Made by a program: the position numbers and the translations under genes. From Streptomyces sp. SLBN-118 (GTDB lineage Bacteria > Actinomycetota > Actinomycetes > Streptomycetales > Streptomycetaceae), in contig NZ_VFNP01000002.1 of NCBI RefSeq assembly GCF_006715635.1, forward strand, positions 3,720,001 through 3,784,000: 64,000 nt of DNA, read 5' to 3'. The notes beneath the pieces were generated by a model. That model worked only from the letters and a program-made list of their open reading frames with translations, searched no databases and was not told the DNA's origin. Positions 45,892-54,407 of the stretch are shown piece after piece (position 1 is the first letter of the stretch; each line of letters opens with the position of its first letter).

Positions 45892-47145
45892 TCATTCCCC
45901 GGCGGCCTTGCGGGCGATGTCCGTGCGGTGCTGCGAGCCGTCGAGACGGATCCGGGCCACCGCCCGGTACGCGCGCTCACGCGCCTGCGCCAGGTCTTTC
46001 CCGGTCGCCGTGACCGAAAGGACCCGGCCTCCGGCGCTCACGATCGCGTCGCTGTCCCGCTTCGTCCCGGCGTGCAGAACGTACGCGTGGGGCGCATCCT
46101 GGGCCGCGACCTCGTCCAGGCCCTCGATCGGGTCGCCGGTCCGCGGGGTGTCCGGGTAGTTGTGCGAGGCGACGACCACCGTCACGGCGGCGTCATCACG
46201 CCACCGCAGCGGCGGCTCCAGATCGAGGGTGCCCTGGGCGGCGTGGAGCAGCAGGCCCGCGAGCGGGGTCTGCAGGCGCGCCAGGACCACCTGGGTCTCG
46301 GGGTCGCCGAAACGGGCGTTGAACTCGATGACGCGTACGCCGCGCGACGTGATCGCCAGACCCGCGTACAGCAGCCCCGAGAAGGGCGTGCCACGGCGGT
46401 GCAGTTCGTCGACGGTGGGCTGGAGGACGGTCGCCATCACCTCGTCGACCAGCTTCGGGTCGGCCCACGGGAGCGGGGAGTACGCACCCATGCCACCGGT
46501 GTTGGGGCCCTCGTCGCCGTCGAGGGCGCGCTTGAAGTCCTGGGCCGGGGTGAGGGGGACGACGGTCTCTCCGTCGGTGATCGCGAAGAGGGACACCTCG
46601 GGGCCGTCGAGGAACTCCTCGATGACCACGCGGCCGCCGCAGGCCAGCGCGTGCTCGCGGGCCTTGTCGAGGTCGCCGGTCACGACGACGCCCTTGCCGG
46701 CCGCGAGGCCGTCGTCCTTGACGACGTACGGAGCGCCGAAGGCGTCGAGTGCCTCGTCGATCTCCTCGGGCGTCGTACAGATATAGCTGCGGGCCGTGGG
46801 CACACCGGCCGCCGCCATCACGTCCTTGGCGAAGGCCTTGGAGCCCTCCAGCGCGGCCGCCTCGCGGGAGGGGCCGAAGCAGGGAATGCCCACGGCTCGT
46901 ACGGCGTCGGCGACCCCGGCGACCAGCGGCGCCTCCGGGCCGACGACGACGAGCCCGGCCTCCAGCTCGGTCGCGAGCCGCGCCACGGCCTCACCGTCCA
47001 GCGCGTCGACCGGATACAGCTCGGCGACCTCACCGATGCCTGCGTTTCCGGGCGCGCAGTACAGATCGGTGACGTCGGGGTCGAGGGAGAGAGAGCGGCA
47101 CAGGGCGTGTTCGCGGGCGCCGCCGCCGATGACGAGGACCTTCAC
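45892..47145 (-). CDS. purD: Phosphoribosylamine-glycine ligase (GAR synthetase)
   Basis: The protein has 417 residues from GTG 47145. VLVIGGGAREHALC is the PurD N-terminal P-loop-like turn. APYVVKDDGLAAGKGVVV and VVIEEFLDGPEVSLFA belong to the ATP-grasp fold; FNARFGDPETQVVL carries metal ligands. It joins glycine to phosphoribosylamine with ATP, the second step of purine synthesis. It starts 59 bp after the dnaX stop on the same strand. Confidence 0.96.
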   Translation of the reverse strand: MKVLVIGGGAREHALCRSLSLDPDVTDLYCAPGNAGIGEVAELYPVDALDGEAVARLATELEAGLVVVGPEAPLVAGVADAVRAVGIPCFGPSREAAALEGSKAFAKDVMAAAGVPTARSYICTTPEEIDEALDAFGAPYVVKDDGLAAGKGVVVTGDLDKAREHALACGGRVVIEEFLDGPEVSLFAITDGETVVPLTPAQDFKRALDGDEGPNTGGMGAYSPLPWADPKLVDEVMATVLQPTVDELHRRGTPFSGLLYAGLAITSRGVRVIEFNARFGDPETQVVLARLQTPLAGLLLHAAQGTLDLEPPLRWRDDAAVTVVVASHNYPDTPRTGDPIEGLDEVAAQDAPHAYVLHAGTKRDSDAIVSAGGRVLSVTATGKDLAQARERAYRAVARIRLDGSQHRTDIARKAAGE

Positions 47146-47204
47146 GGCAGCCAGCCTAACCGCCGGGGTGGCTGCTCCCGTACGGGCCTCCGAGACCCTC
47201 GTCC

Positions 47205-49421
47205 CTATTCGTTGGTGTATTCCTCCACAACGGTGGCGCCGAGCTCGCGGACGATCACGTCGATGCCGGAGAGCGCGGAGTCGACGAGGTCGGGGTCGTC
47301 CTCTTCCGGCACGTCGTCCTCGGGAGCGACCGTGGGCGGGCTGTGCACGGGCGAGGGGCGCGGGGGCTCGGCCGCGGATGCCTGCGGGGCTGCCGGCTGG
47401 GGAGCTTCCTGGGCGGGCGGGGGCGCCGGAGTGGCGGGAGCCGGGGCGGGAGCGGAGTTCTGGGGGGCCGGGGCCTGCGGGGGAGCGGAGTTCTGGGGGG
47501 CCGGGGCCTGCGGCGCGGGAGCGGACTGGCCGCGGCCGCCGCCGTATCCACTGCCACCACCACCGCCGAAGCCTGTACCGCCACCGCCGGTGCCGCCTCC
47601 ACCGAAGCCGCCGCCACCGCCGGACGGGGGCTGGGCGCCGCCGCCGGGACCGGCCGTGCCGCCCGAGGGGTCGATGATCGCCTCGACCTTCCACTGCACA
47701 TGGAACTGCTCGGACAGCGCCTGCTTCAGCACCTCCTCGCTGCCACTGCTCGCGAAGTTGTCCCGTGCGCCGGCGTTGATGAAGCCGAGCTGGAGTGTGG
47801 TGCCGTCGAAGCCTGCCACCTGGGCGTTCTGGCTGAGCAGGATCCAGGTGAAGCGGCGGCGGTTCTTCACGGCCTCCAGGATGTCCGGCCACATGTTCCG
47901 TACCTGACCGGCGCCCTGGACCATGCCGGGAGCGGCCGCGGCGGGGGCGGGAACCGATGCGGCCGGCGAGGGAGCGGGTGCAGGGCCCGCGGCCGCGGGC
48001 CCTGACTGCTGGCCGCCCTGCCCCGGGGCCGACGCGGTGGGCCATCCCCCGGGACGCCGCCCGGCCTCGGGGGCGGCCGCGGCGGGCCAGGCACCGGGGC
48101 GCTGCCCGGCGGGAGGAGCGGAGGGAGCCGGGGCGGGCGCTTCGGGCGCAGGGGCCGGAACGTCGGTGGGCGCGGGGGGTGCGGGCGGCACCGGCGCGTG
48201 TGCCTGGGCCGCGGGCCCCGGGACGTACCCCATCGCGGGCCCGGGACCGCCGGTCGAGAACGTGACACCCCGCTCCAGCTTGTCCAGCCGGGCCTGCGTC
48301 GAGCGCTCGTCGTCGAAGGCGGCGGGCAGCAGTACCCGTGCGCAGATCAGCTCCAGCTGCAGCCGTGGCGAGGTGGCGCCACGCATCTCGGTGAGTCCCG
48401 TGTTGACGAGATCCGCGGCCCGGCTCAGCTCGGCCGCGCCGAATACGGACGCCTGCGCCTGCATCCGCTCGACCACGTCGGCGGGGGCGTCGATGAGCCC
48501 GGTCGTCCCCGCGTCGGGCACGGCGGCCAGGATCACCAAGTCCCGCAGCCGCTCAAGGAGATCGGCGACGAAGCGCCGCGGGTCGTTGCCGCCTTCGATG
48601 ACCGTGTTGACGACCTGGAATGCCGCGGCGCCGTCACCCGAGGCGAAGGCGTCCACGATCGAGTCGAGCAACGAACCGTCCGTGTACCCGAGGAGGGCGG
48701 TGGCCATGGCATACGTCACACCCTCCTCGGCCGCGCCCGCGAGCAACTGGTCCATGACGGACATGGAGTCACGCACGGACCCCCCGCCCGCCCGGACGAC
48801 GAGCGGCAGCACCCCGTCGGCGACCGGGATCTTCTCCTTGTCGCACACCTTGCCCAGGTAGTCGCGCAAGGTCCCGGGGGGTACCAGCCGGAAGGGATAG
48901 TGGTGCGTACGTGACCGGATGGTGCCGATGACCTTCTCGGGCTCGGTGGTCGCGAAGATGAACTTGAGATGCTCCGGCGGCTCCTCGACCACCTTCAGCA
49001 GAGCGTTGAAGCCCTGCGGGGTGACCATGTGCGCCTCGTCGATGATGTAGATCTTGTACCGGCTGCCCGCCGGGCCGAAGAATGCCTTCTCACGAAGATC
49101 ACGGGCGTCGTCCACGCCACCGTGCGAAGCGGCGTCGATCTCGATGACATCGATCGACCCCGGCCCGTTCCTCGCGAGGTCGCGGCAGGACTGGCACTCC
49201 CCGCAGGGCGTGGGCGTGGGTCCCTGCTCGCAGTTCAGGCAGCGGGCGAGGATGCGCGCACTGGTCGTCTTGCCGCATCCACGCGGCCCGCTGAACAGGT
49301 ACGCGTGATTGACCCGGTTGTTCCGCAGGGCCTGCTGCAGCGGGTCGGTGACATGCTCCTGACCGATGACCTCGGCGAAGGACTCGGGGCGGTAGCGGCG
49401 GTACAGCGCAAGGGACGACAC
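47205..49421 (-). CDS. dnaX: DNA polymerase III gamma/tau subunit
   Basis: From GTG 49421 (VSSLALYRRYRPESF) the protein has 738 residues; the ATG at 49451 would add ten. GPRGCGKTT is Walker A, CLNCEQGPTPTPCGECQSC is the zinc module, YIIDEAHM is Walker B and ATTEPEKVIGTIRSR contains sensor 1 and the arginine finger. It is the clamp-loader motor that loads the beta clamp. After residue about 400 a long Pro/Ala/Gly-rich linker precedes a folded piece (MWPDILEAVKNRRRFTWILL ... FDGTTLQLGF), then another disordered tail. No slippery frameshift site like that of E. coli is visible, so only one product is expected. Confidence 0.94.
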   Translation of the reverse strand: MSSLALYRRYRPESFAEVIGQEHVTDPLQQALRNNRVNHAYLFSGPRGCGKTTSARILARCLNCEQGPTPTPCGECQSCRDLARNGPGSIDVIEIDAASHGGVDDARDLREKAFFGPAGSRYKIYIIDEAHMVTPQGFNALLKVVEEPPEHLKFIFATTEPEKVIGTIRSRTHHYPFRLVPPGTLRDYLGKVCDKEKIPVADGVLPLVVRAGGGSVRDSMSVMDQLLAGAAEEGVTYAMATALLGYTDGSLLDSIVDAFASGDGAAAFQVVNTVIEGGNDPRRFVADLLERLRDLVILAAVPDAGTTGLIDAPADVVERMQAQASVFGAAELSRAADLVNTGLTEMRGATSPRLQLELICARVLLPAAFDDERSTQARLDKLERGVTFSTGGPGPAMGYVPGPAAQAHAPVPPAPPAPTDVPAPAPEAPAPAPSAPPAGQRPGAWPAAAAPEAGRRPGGWPTASAPGQGGQQSGPAAAGPAPAPSPAASVPAPAAAAPGMVQGAGQVRNMWPDILEAVKNRRRFTWILLSQNAQVAGFDGTTLQLGFINAGARDNFASSGSEEVLKQALSEQFHVQWKVEAIIDPSGGTAGPGGGAQPPSGGGGGFGGGGTGGGGTGFGGGGGSGYGGGRGQSAPAPQAPAPQNSAPPQAPAPQNSAPAPAPATPAPPPAQEAPQPAAPQASAAEPPRPSPVHSPPTVAPEDDVPEEDDPDLVDSALSGIDVIVRELGATVVEEYTNE
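47448..47513. repeat. Perfect 33-bp tandem duplication in dnaX
   Basis: Two adjacent copies of a 33-bp unit (47448-47480 and 47481-47513) are identical base for base and encode two 11-residue PQAPAPQNSAP units in the disordered tail of DnaX. The lack of synonymous drift points to a recent duplication. Confidence 0.85.
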
Positions 49422-49535
49422 GCCTACGAGGTTATCGGGGCCCACTGACAAGCGGCGCCGTCCCTCGGTCCCTCCGTCGGTCCGTCCGCCCTGCCTGTCC
49501 GTCGGTCCGTCCCGTCGCCCGTCCGCAAACGCAAG

Positions 49536-49621
49536 CGCCCCCCACGCACCCGCCAGAGCCGACCTACCCTTGCTGCCTTCCGGCCCTGGGGGAGTTCAGT
49601 CAGATAGCGCCACGTGAGGGG
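49536..49621 (-). ncRNA. ffs: 4.5S-like signal recognition particle RNA
   Basis: On the minus strand the conserved apical motif GGGCCGGAAGGCAGCAAGGG (SRP domain IV, GGAA tetraloop and asymmetric loop) lies in the middle. CCCCTCACGTG at the 5' side pairs with GTGCGTGGGGGG at the 3' side to close a long hairpin. This is the small bacterial SRP RNA that binds Ffh for membrane-protein targeting. Ends were set from the pairing and may be off by a few bases. It lies upstream of dnaX in the same orientation. Confidence 0.9.
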
Positions 49622-49698
49622 CTCCGCACAGGGTACCTGATGGCAGGGGGTGAGAACGAGTTCGCTAGCACTCCTCAACGTCTTGTATTGTTTGCCGC

Positions 49699-49786
49699 GG
49701 AGGATTCGCCTAGTGGCCTAGGGCGCACGCTTGGAAAGCGTGTTGGGGGCAACCCCTCACGAGTTCGAATCTCGTATCCTCCGCCA
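49699..49786 (+). tRNA. tRNA-Ser (anticodon GGA), integration target
   Basis: GGAGGAT/ATCCTCC acceptor stem, CTTGGAAAG anticodon loop, a long class-II variable arm (TTGGGGGCAACCCCTCA) and a canonical ACGAGTTCGAATCTCGT T-arm. Discriminator G is followed by an encoded CCA. The integrase gene of the mobile element starts its 3' end 80 bp further on. Confidence 0.95.
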
Positions 49787-49790
49787 GTGC
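49745..49790. other. Predicted attachment site (attL) in the tRNA-Ser 3' half
   Basis: AICE integrases recombine at a 40-60 bp identity block covering the T-arm and 3' end of a tRNA gene. This segment is that part of tRNA-Ser and lies next to the integrase. The second copy (attR) is not found between 57 and 64 kb, so the exact block cannot be delimited. Confidence 0.5.
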
Positions 49791-49865
49791 CTCACCGGGC
49801 ACGATGTCGAAGGGCTCCACCGTTCGCGGTGGGGCCCTTCGTCGTTGTCCGTCTCAGTTTCCGTC

Positions 49866-51107
49866 TCAGTTGCCCTTCGGCGGCTCCCAGAGCATGTCGC
49901 CGACCTGCTTCGCGACCTTGCGAAGCATGGGCCCGGTGATGTGCATGTACCGAGCGCGCATACGGGCTGCTCCCCCGGGCTCCCAGCCCATGATGGAGTC
50001 GACCACGACGTCCGGGACGCCGAGGAGGAGCAGCACGGTCGCCGCGGTGTGGCGAGCATCATGGAGCCGTCCGTCTCGCACGCCCGCGTCGCGAAGCAGT
50101 CGCTTCCACAGGTGGTAGTCGGTATTCGGGCTTAGCGGACCACCGAGCGGGGAGGCGAAGACGTATCCCTTGTCCTCCCAGTCAGCACCGGAGACCAAGC
50201 GCTCCCCCGCCTGCACCTCCTGGTGGTGGCGGAGCAGCTTGATCAGTGGATCGGGCAGACCGACTGTGCGCCGTCCGGCCCGGGACTTGGTCGACTTGTG
50301 CTCGCGCCGCACCTGCTCACGCTGGGGGCAATAGCCGGCCTTCCTGCCGCACGGTTCGCCGTCGCCGCACCCATGGCGGTACTTGGGCCGAAGACGGTTC
50401 TTACGGATGCGCACGTATCCCGCGTCCAGGTCGACGTCTTCCCAGTGCAGCCCGAGCGCTTCTCCCTGGCGGAGTCCGAGCGCCAGGGCAACGACCCACC
50501 GGGCACTGTTGCGGAGCTTGGCCGCCTCGACGAGCAGGCTCTGAACCTCCTCGATCGTGTACGGCTCGATGTCTTCTTCTTCGAGCCGCGGAGCCTTGGC
50601 GATCTCCGCCGAATTGGTGGGGACGTGCCCACGGCGTACTGCCTCGCCCAGCGCGACCCTGATCGTGCGGTGCACATGGTGCGCCGTCCCGGCCGAGCTG
50701 CCGGAGTCCTGCATCTTCTGGTAGAAGCTCTCCAGGTGCTCCGGCTCCAGGCGCTCAAGCCGGTGTGCGCCGAGGCCCGGGACGAGGTGAACGCGGACGT
50801 CGACCTCGTACCCGTCGTACGTGTTCTCGGAGACGTAGGGCTTGGCGATGTTCTCGACCCAGTGCTCAAGCCAGCTGTCGACCGTCCAGCCCTTGCCCGG
50901 TTTCCGGAGCTTTTTGGCGTCGCGCGCCCGCTCCATCTCGCGGACTGCCTTGGTCACTTCGGCCTTGGTCTTCCGCTCGATGTGACGGCGGTCTGGCTTG
51001 CCGTCATCCCGAACGCCGACCGTCACGCGGCCGTGCCACTTCCCGTCCTTGCCGAAGTAGATCGACGAGGCTCCGTTGGGTTGGCGGGTGCGCCTCTGCT
51101 CTGCCAT
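49866..51107 (-). CDS. int: Site-specific tyrosine recombinase (AICE integrase)
   Basis: The protein has 413 residues. The N-terminus has the arm-binding (GKWHGRVTVGVRDDGKPDRRHIERKT) and core-binding (SAM-like, about 75-175) domains. The catalytic domain shows R in LALGLRQGEALGL, HDARH in GRLHDARHTAAT, and the nucleophile in RARYMHIT. A Cys-rich insert (HGCGDGEPCGRKAGYCPQ) sits between the first arginine and the HxxR box and is found in some AICE integrases. It would integrate and excise the element at tRNA-Ser. GGGGG precedes the ATG; xis lies 11 bp upstream. Confidence 0.95.
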   Translation of the reverse strand: MAEQRRTRQPNGASSIYFGKDGKWHGRVTVGVRDDGKPDRRHIERKTKAEVTKAVREMERARDAKKLRKPGKGWTVDSWLEHWVENIAKPYVSENTYDGYEVDVRVHLVPGLGAHRLERLEPEHLESFYQKMQDSGSSAGTAHHVHRTIRVALGEAVRRGHVPTNSAEIAKAPRLEEEDIEPYTIEEVQSLLVEAAKLRNSARWVVALALGLRQGEALGLHWEDVDLDAGYVRIRKNRLRPKYRHGCGDGEPCGRKAGYCPQREQVRREHKSTKSRAGRRTVGLPDPLIKLLRHHQEVQAGERLVSGADWEDKGYVFASPLGGPLSPNTDYHLWKRLLRDAGVRDGRLHDARHTAATVLLLLGVPDVVVDSIMGWEPGGAARMRARYMHITGPMLRKVAKQVGDMLWEPPKGN

Positions 51108-51118
51108 GACCGCCCCCT

Positions 51119-51337
51119 TCAGGCCGCGCGAGACGGACGACGGAGCTTTGCCACGTACGCGGGCAGAGCATCGGGCGGAACACGACGGAGTCGGCCGACG
51201 GTCACCGATTCGAGCTCACCCGCGATCACGAGCTTGAAGCACGTCGTACGCCCGATGCGGAGTCGCTGAGCGGCTTCTTCCACGGTCAGCAGCACCAGCG
51301 AGGAATCGGCGGCATCCACGGCTCGCCGCTCAGGCAT
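51119..51337 (-). CDS. xis: Excisionase (MerR-like HTH)
   Basis: A 72-residue protein. LLTVEEAAQRLRIGRTTCFKLVIAGELESVTV is the winged helix-turn-helix typical of AICE Xis proteins, followed by a basic RLRRVPPDAL region. It would bend attachment-site DNA and turn the integrase toward excision. Its ATG overlaps the end of the rep gene by eight bases (ATGCCTGA), so rep, xis and int are translated from one message. Confidence 0.9.
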   Translation of the reverse strand: MPERRAVDAADSSLVLLTVEEAAQRLRIGRTTCFKLVIAGELESVTVGRLRRVPPDALPAYVAKLRRPSRAA

Positions 51338-52652
51338 GGGTGGGTTCTCCTTCCGTGCCGAGCGCGGGGGCGAGCGAGGCGGATAGCCACTCCTCGCCGC
51401 GGGTGAGGCCGATACCGGCGAACGCCCAGTGGGCGACCACGTACGTCGTCTCCTCGTCCTGGTCCGCCTCGATCGAGCGAAGTTCCTCGGGCAGGGCTGC
51501 GAGCGCTTGGGCGCGCCGCCACTCGGCTCGGGCGTTGCGCAGCGCGCCGAGGGTGGTCGAGTAGTGGCGTGTCTTGGTCGAGAAGTGGCCGCGGAAGCCG
51601 AGCATGTGGGCCCAGGCCCTCAGTCGCAGCTCAGCTAGGTCCTTGCGCGCGCCGAGCAGCCAGGCCGTGCGGATCATCCGCCGGGCGTGGTCGGTGATGC
51701 GCGCATGGGCCAGCTCTGCCAGGAACTTGATCGGGCGGTCCAGGGTGCCGGTAGCAGCCTCGGCGCCTTTGGTGGCGTACTTGGCGATGTACGCCGCGAC
51801 GGCGCGTTCGGTCAGTTCGGCCGGGCCCTCGAAGTCGGCGGAGCGGATCGGGCGTACGTCGAGCTGTCGACCGAACCTGAAGTCATGCGCCCGGCCGTCG
51901 ACCACGGGCCCGTTGACGGTCGCACTGCGCGCAGCGGCCTGGATCGCGTCGGTCAGCAGCTCGGTCGTTGCCCAGGCCGGAGGGGAGCTGTAGCTACCGT
52001 CCGGGCCGTCGATACGGATCACCGCATGGAAGTGGACCGCGCCGCGCTTCTGGTACTCGGCCACCTTGGCGAACGAGACCCGCGCGGCTTTCGGGAAGTC
52101 GCGCTGGGTGAGCCCGGCGCGCTTGGCGATCTCTCGGCGCAGGTAGATGGAGAAGCGCCGCCAGAGCATCCCGGCGTGAGCGTTCCACAGCACTGAGGCT
52201 TCGTAGTCGTACGTTGCCGGGTCGAGGGGGACGCCGAGCAGGTCGTCGTCCTGGTCGTGCAGGAGGCCGCAGCGGCAGGGCCGTGCGGTTCCGCGCCGGT
52301 CGGTGGGCCGGTTGTGGACGTGCCCGAAGCCCGGCGCGGTGAAGGTGGCGAACACCCTTGGGTGTTGGGCGACCGTCTCAGGGTTGCCCTTGCCGCCGCG
52401 CAGTCCGGCGGTGATCAGCTGGTAGGTGTCCCGGCGGTAGACCTCTGCGCAGGCCGCGCAGCGGGTCGCCCGGCGGTTGTTGCAGCGCACGAGGAGATGG
52501 CCGGCCGGGAGCTCTGCCGAGTTGAGATGGTGCAGGACCCGGCCGATCTCACCCGTGTGCGGGTTGAGTTCGTGTTCGGTGCGGTGGCCGTCGAGTCGTA
52601 CGGGGTGTGTGCAGCCGCCCAGGCCACGCAGTTGACGGACGAGGGCGGGCAT
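51330..52652 (-). CDS. repSA: RepSA-like rolling-circle replication initiator
   Basis: The protein has 440 residues from ATG 52652. Cysteine pairs (CNNRRATRCAAC, CRCG) and VFATFTAPGFGHVHNRP are characteristic of RepSA. AVHFHAVIRID is the HUH-like metal motif and AAYIAKYATKG holds the catalytic tyrosine that nicks the double-strand origin. The frame stays open upstream with family-like sequence (LKDLGGLAALGN), and ATG 52652 has no Shine-Dalgarno. An AAAGGA seven bases before an in-frame ATT at 52715 suggests a rare AUU start giving 461 residues. The initiator allows circular AICE replication during transfer. Confidence 0.88.
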   Translation of the reverse strand: MPALVRQLRGLGGCTHPVRLDGHRTEHELNPHTGEIGRVLHHLNSAELPAGHLLVRCNNRRATRCAACAEVYRRDTYQLITAGLRGGKGNPETVAQHPRVFATFTAPGFGHVHNRPTDRRGTARPCRCGLLHDQDDDLLGVPLDPATYDYEASVLWNAHAGMLWRRFSIYLRREIAKRAGLTQRDFPKAARVSFAKVAEYQKRGAVHFHAVIRIDGPDGSYSSPPAWATTELLTDAIQAAARSATVNGPVVDGRAHDFRFGRQLDVRPIRSADFEGPAELTERAVAAYIAKYATKGAEAATGTLDRPIKFLAELAHARITDHARRMIRTAWLLGARKDLAELRLRAWAHMLGFRGHFSTKTRHYSTTLGALRNARAEWRRAQALAALPEELRSIEADQDEETTYVVAHWAFAGIGLTRGEEWLSASLAPALGTEGEPTHA

Positions 52653-52805
52653 GTTGCCGAGTGCTGCGAGCCCGCCCAGGTCTTTGAGCGGGGGCGGAGT
52701 GTGTCCGGTAGTAATGGAGCTGTCCTTTCGACAGTGGTTGGGAGGGTCAGTGCCTGCCGGGGCGGCGGGATGCTTGGCGGTATCGAGGCCGCCCCGGCAG
52801 GCCGG

Positions 52806-53108
52806 TCAGCGCGTTCGTGCGCTGCTGAGCTGGGAGCGCAGCACCAGGGCTGCGATGGAGACGGACACGGCCGTTATGGCGACCGTGGCCAGGAGTGCGG
52901 TCAGCACGACGCCGACCACGAGGACGGCCGCGACCGCTCCGACGCCGAGGCCCACGTACGGCGCGACCGGGCGGGCAGGGGAAGCCACCGGAGCGTGCTG
53001 GCAGGCGCATACGGGGGCGGTGTGGTGCCGCTCGGCGGGTAGCGCCGAGGTGATGAGGTGCGCGGTCGGGACAGGCGGAGCGTCGGGCAGTTTCGGGCGG
53101 AGCAGCAC
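52806..53108 (-). CDS. Spread protein (SpdD-like)
   Basis: A 100-residue protein from GTG 53108 with GAGGAGAA before it. The first 50 residues are polar with a CACQH motif. Residues 53-90 (YVGLGVGAVAAVLVVGVVLTALLA and onward) form a glycine/valine-rich hydrophobic hairpin typical of SpdD proteins, which help intramycelial spread of Streptomyces plasmids. The next rep gene starts about 90 bp further on. Confidence 0.75.
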   Translation of the reverse strand: MLLRPKLPDAPPVPTAHLITSALPAERHHTAPVCACQHAPVASPARPVAPYVGLGVGAVAAVLVVGVVLTALLATVAITAVSVSIAALVLRSQLSSARTR

Positions 53109-53121
53109 GGCAGTTCTCCTC

Positions 53122-53316
53122 TCATTTGTTGGTGCCGTTGACGACGTCGACTCCGGAGCGCGTGCCGGATTCGATCGCCGGGGCGAGGAAGGTCTGAGAG
53201 AGCCAGAAGCCGAAGAGGGCGATCACGACGGCGACCCACAGGCGGATGCCGAGGAACTTGATCGCGGCCCAGGCGATGACGCCGAGGACGAAGACGAGCG
53301 GCAGACTCACGGTCAC
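53122..53316 (-). CDS. Small AICE membrane protein (Spd-like)
   Basis: A 64-residue protein from GTG 53316, with GAGGAG in the proper place. Two hydrophobic segments (LPLVFVLGVIAWAAIKFLGI and LWVAVVIALFGFWLSQTF) are followed by a short polar tail GTRSGVDVVNGTNK. Such proteins are standard in the spd cluster of AICEs. It ends 13 bp before the SpdD-like gene. No motif beyond membrane insertion is seen. Confidence 0.7.
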   Translation of the reverse strand: MTVSLPLVFVLGVIAWAAIKFLGIRLWVAVVIALFGFWLSQTFLAPAIESGTRSGVDVVNGTNK

Positions 53317-53326
53317 GGGAGGCTCC

Positions 53327-53518
53327 TCAGCGGACGGAACAGCGGTGAGTACGGGCAGCCAGTTCGGCGGCGGCTCGACTGTCGAAGTCGGTGGAGAAGC
53401 CGCAGCGGGGAGCCGTGCAGGCGGCGGTGTGCTTCTCGCGGCCACGGCCGTCGTAGTACGTCCCGACCTGGACCGGGCCGACGCGGATCACGCGTCGGAA
53501 GCGCGGCTGTGCGGGCAT
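53327..53518 (-). CDS. Mobile element transfer protein (SpdA-like)
   Basis: A 63-residue protein (MPAQPRFRRVIRVGPVQVGTYYDG start) with cysteines in AACTAPRCGFSTDF and a THRC end that may form a small zinc site. The sequence is typical of the SpdA-type mobile element transfer proteins of AICEs. It overlaps the preceding gene by 31 bp. A role in spreading the element through the mycelium is inferred from the family. Confidence 0.75.
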   Translation of the reverse strand: MPAQPRFRRVIRVGPVQVGTYYDGRGREKHTAACTAPRCGFSTDFDSRAAAELAARTHRCSVR

Positions 53519-53700
53519 GAGTGGGTCCCTTCCTGGGTGAGTTGGGCGGTGTGGTCGATGAGCCAGCGGCGGATCTCGGCGGCTTCCTGCTCGTCGGCGC
53601 TGAGGATCACGGGCTCGGCAAGGAGCACGGCTTCGACGAAGTGGTTCTGGCGGGTGAGTTCGGCCGCGCGCTTGAGCGTGCGGAGCGTGGACGGACGCAA
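53488..53700 (-). CDS. Small AICE protein, unknown function
   Basis: A 70-residue protein from TTG 53700 with AAGGA at seven bases. It is mostly alpha-helical by appearance (RTLKRAAELTRQNHFVEAVLLAEPVILSADEQEAAEIRRWLIDH). The overlap with the transfer gene downstream indicates one operon. Similar small proteins occur in this place in other AICEs. The role is unknown. Confidence 0.6.
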   Translation of the reverse strand: MRPSTLRTLKRAAELTRQNHFVEAVLLAEPVILSADEQEAAEIRRWLIDHTAQLTQEGTHSCPHSRASDA

Positions 53701-53717
53701 CGGCGTTTCCTTGTCGG

Positions 53718-54329
53718 TCAGGTGAGTTGGGCGGCGATAGCCTCGGCGAGCGGCATCAGGACGCCGAGCCGGGCGCGAAGGGTGGAGGTGTCGATCGGCG
53801 ATCCCGTACGGGTGCGGTGTTCCGCCGCGACTTTCCGGGCGTGGTCGACGAGAGCGGCCGGGAGCTGGTCAGGCTTGCGGGGTGATTCAGGAGTCGCGGG
53901 CAGCGCGGGCGTATCCAGCTCGTCATCGGGCAGCGGTGCCGGTTTGTCGACCGCTTCCATACGCTCGTTGGCCCCGTGGGCGAGCAGCGTGCCGCCGAGG
54001 AAGGCGACCGCCGGCCAACCCGCCACGGTGATGCGGAGCCATGCCGGAACGTTGTCGAGGTCGAGCAGTCCCGCGGTGGCCACGTTCGCGCCGAGGCTCG
54101 CGGCGATGGCCACCAGGAACCATGACCAACCGGCTGCCCGGGACTCCCCCGACCTCAGTCGCTTCCAGGCGGCGACCATCAGCAGGTCGACGCTGACCGG
54201 ATAGGCCCACGCCTTCCAACCGTCCTGGCCAGCTGCCACGGCCAGGTCATGAAGGTGCGCGAAAGAGAGCGCGGCGGCGATGACCGCCTGGATCAGGACG
54301 GCGTCGACGCGGACGGGCAGCGCTCGCAC
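53718..54329 (-). CDS. DUF2637 membrane protein of the AICE
   Basis: The protein has 203 residues from GTG 54329 with GGAGG before it. Four hydrophobic segments fill residues 8-130 (VLIQAVIAAALSFAHLHDLA; AWAYPVSVDLLMVAAWK; WSWFLVAIAASLGANVA; ITVAGWPAVAFLGGTLLA), matching DUF2637, a usual AICE membrane component. The C-terminal 75 residues are a polar, possibly DNA-binding tail (STLRARLGVLMPLAEAIAA). It may help transfer or segregation. Confidence 0.8.
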   Translation of the reverse strand: MRALPVRVDAVLIQAVIAAALSFAHLHDLAVAAGQDGWKAWAYPVSVDLLMVAAWKRLRSGESRAAGWSWFLVAIAASLGANVATAGLLDLDNVPAWLRITVAGWPAVAFLGGTLLAHGANERMEAVDKPAPLPDDELDTPALPATPESPRKPDQLPAALVDHARKVAAEHRTRTGSPIDTSTLRARLGVLMPLAEAIAAQLT

Positions 54330-54407
54330 GGCAGGACCTCCGGTTTGGGGGCATGGCGGGGTAGGGACTCGGCGCGATGCGGTCACGCCAGCCGGGGGAT
54401 TGAGCGC

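Noticed and set aside
47205-49421. Programmed frameshift in dnaX
   Set aside because: No A-rich slippery heptamer or suitable downstream hairpin is present, and the frame is continuous through the whole protein.
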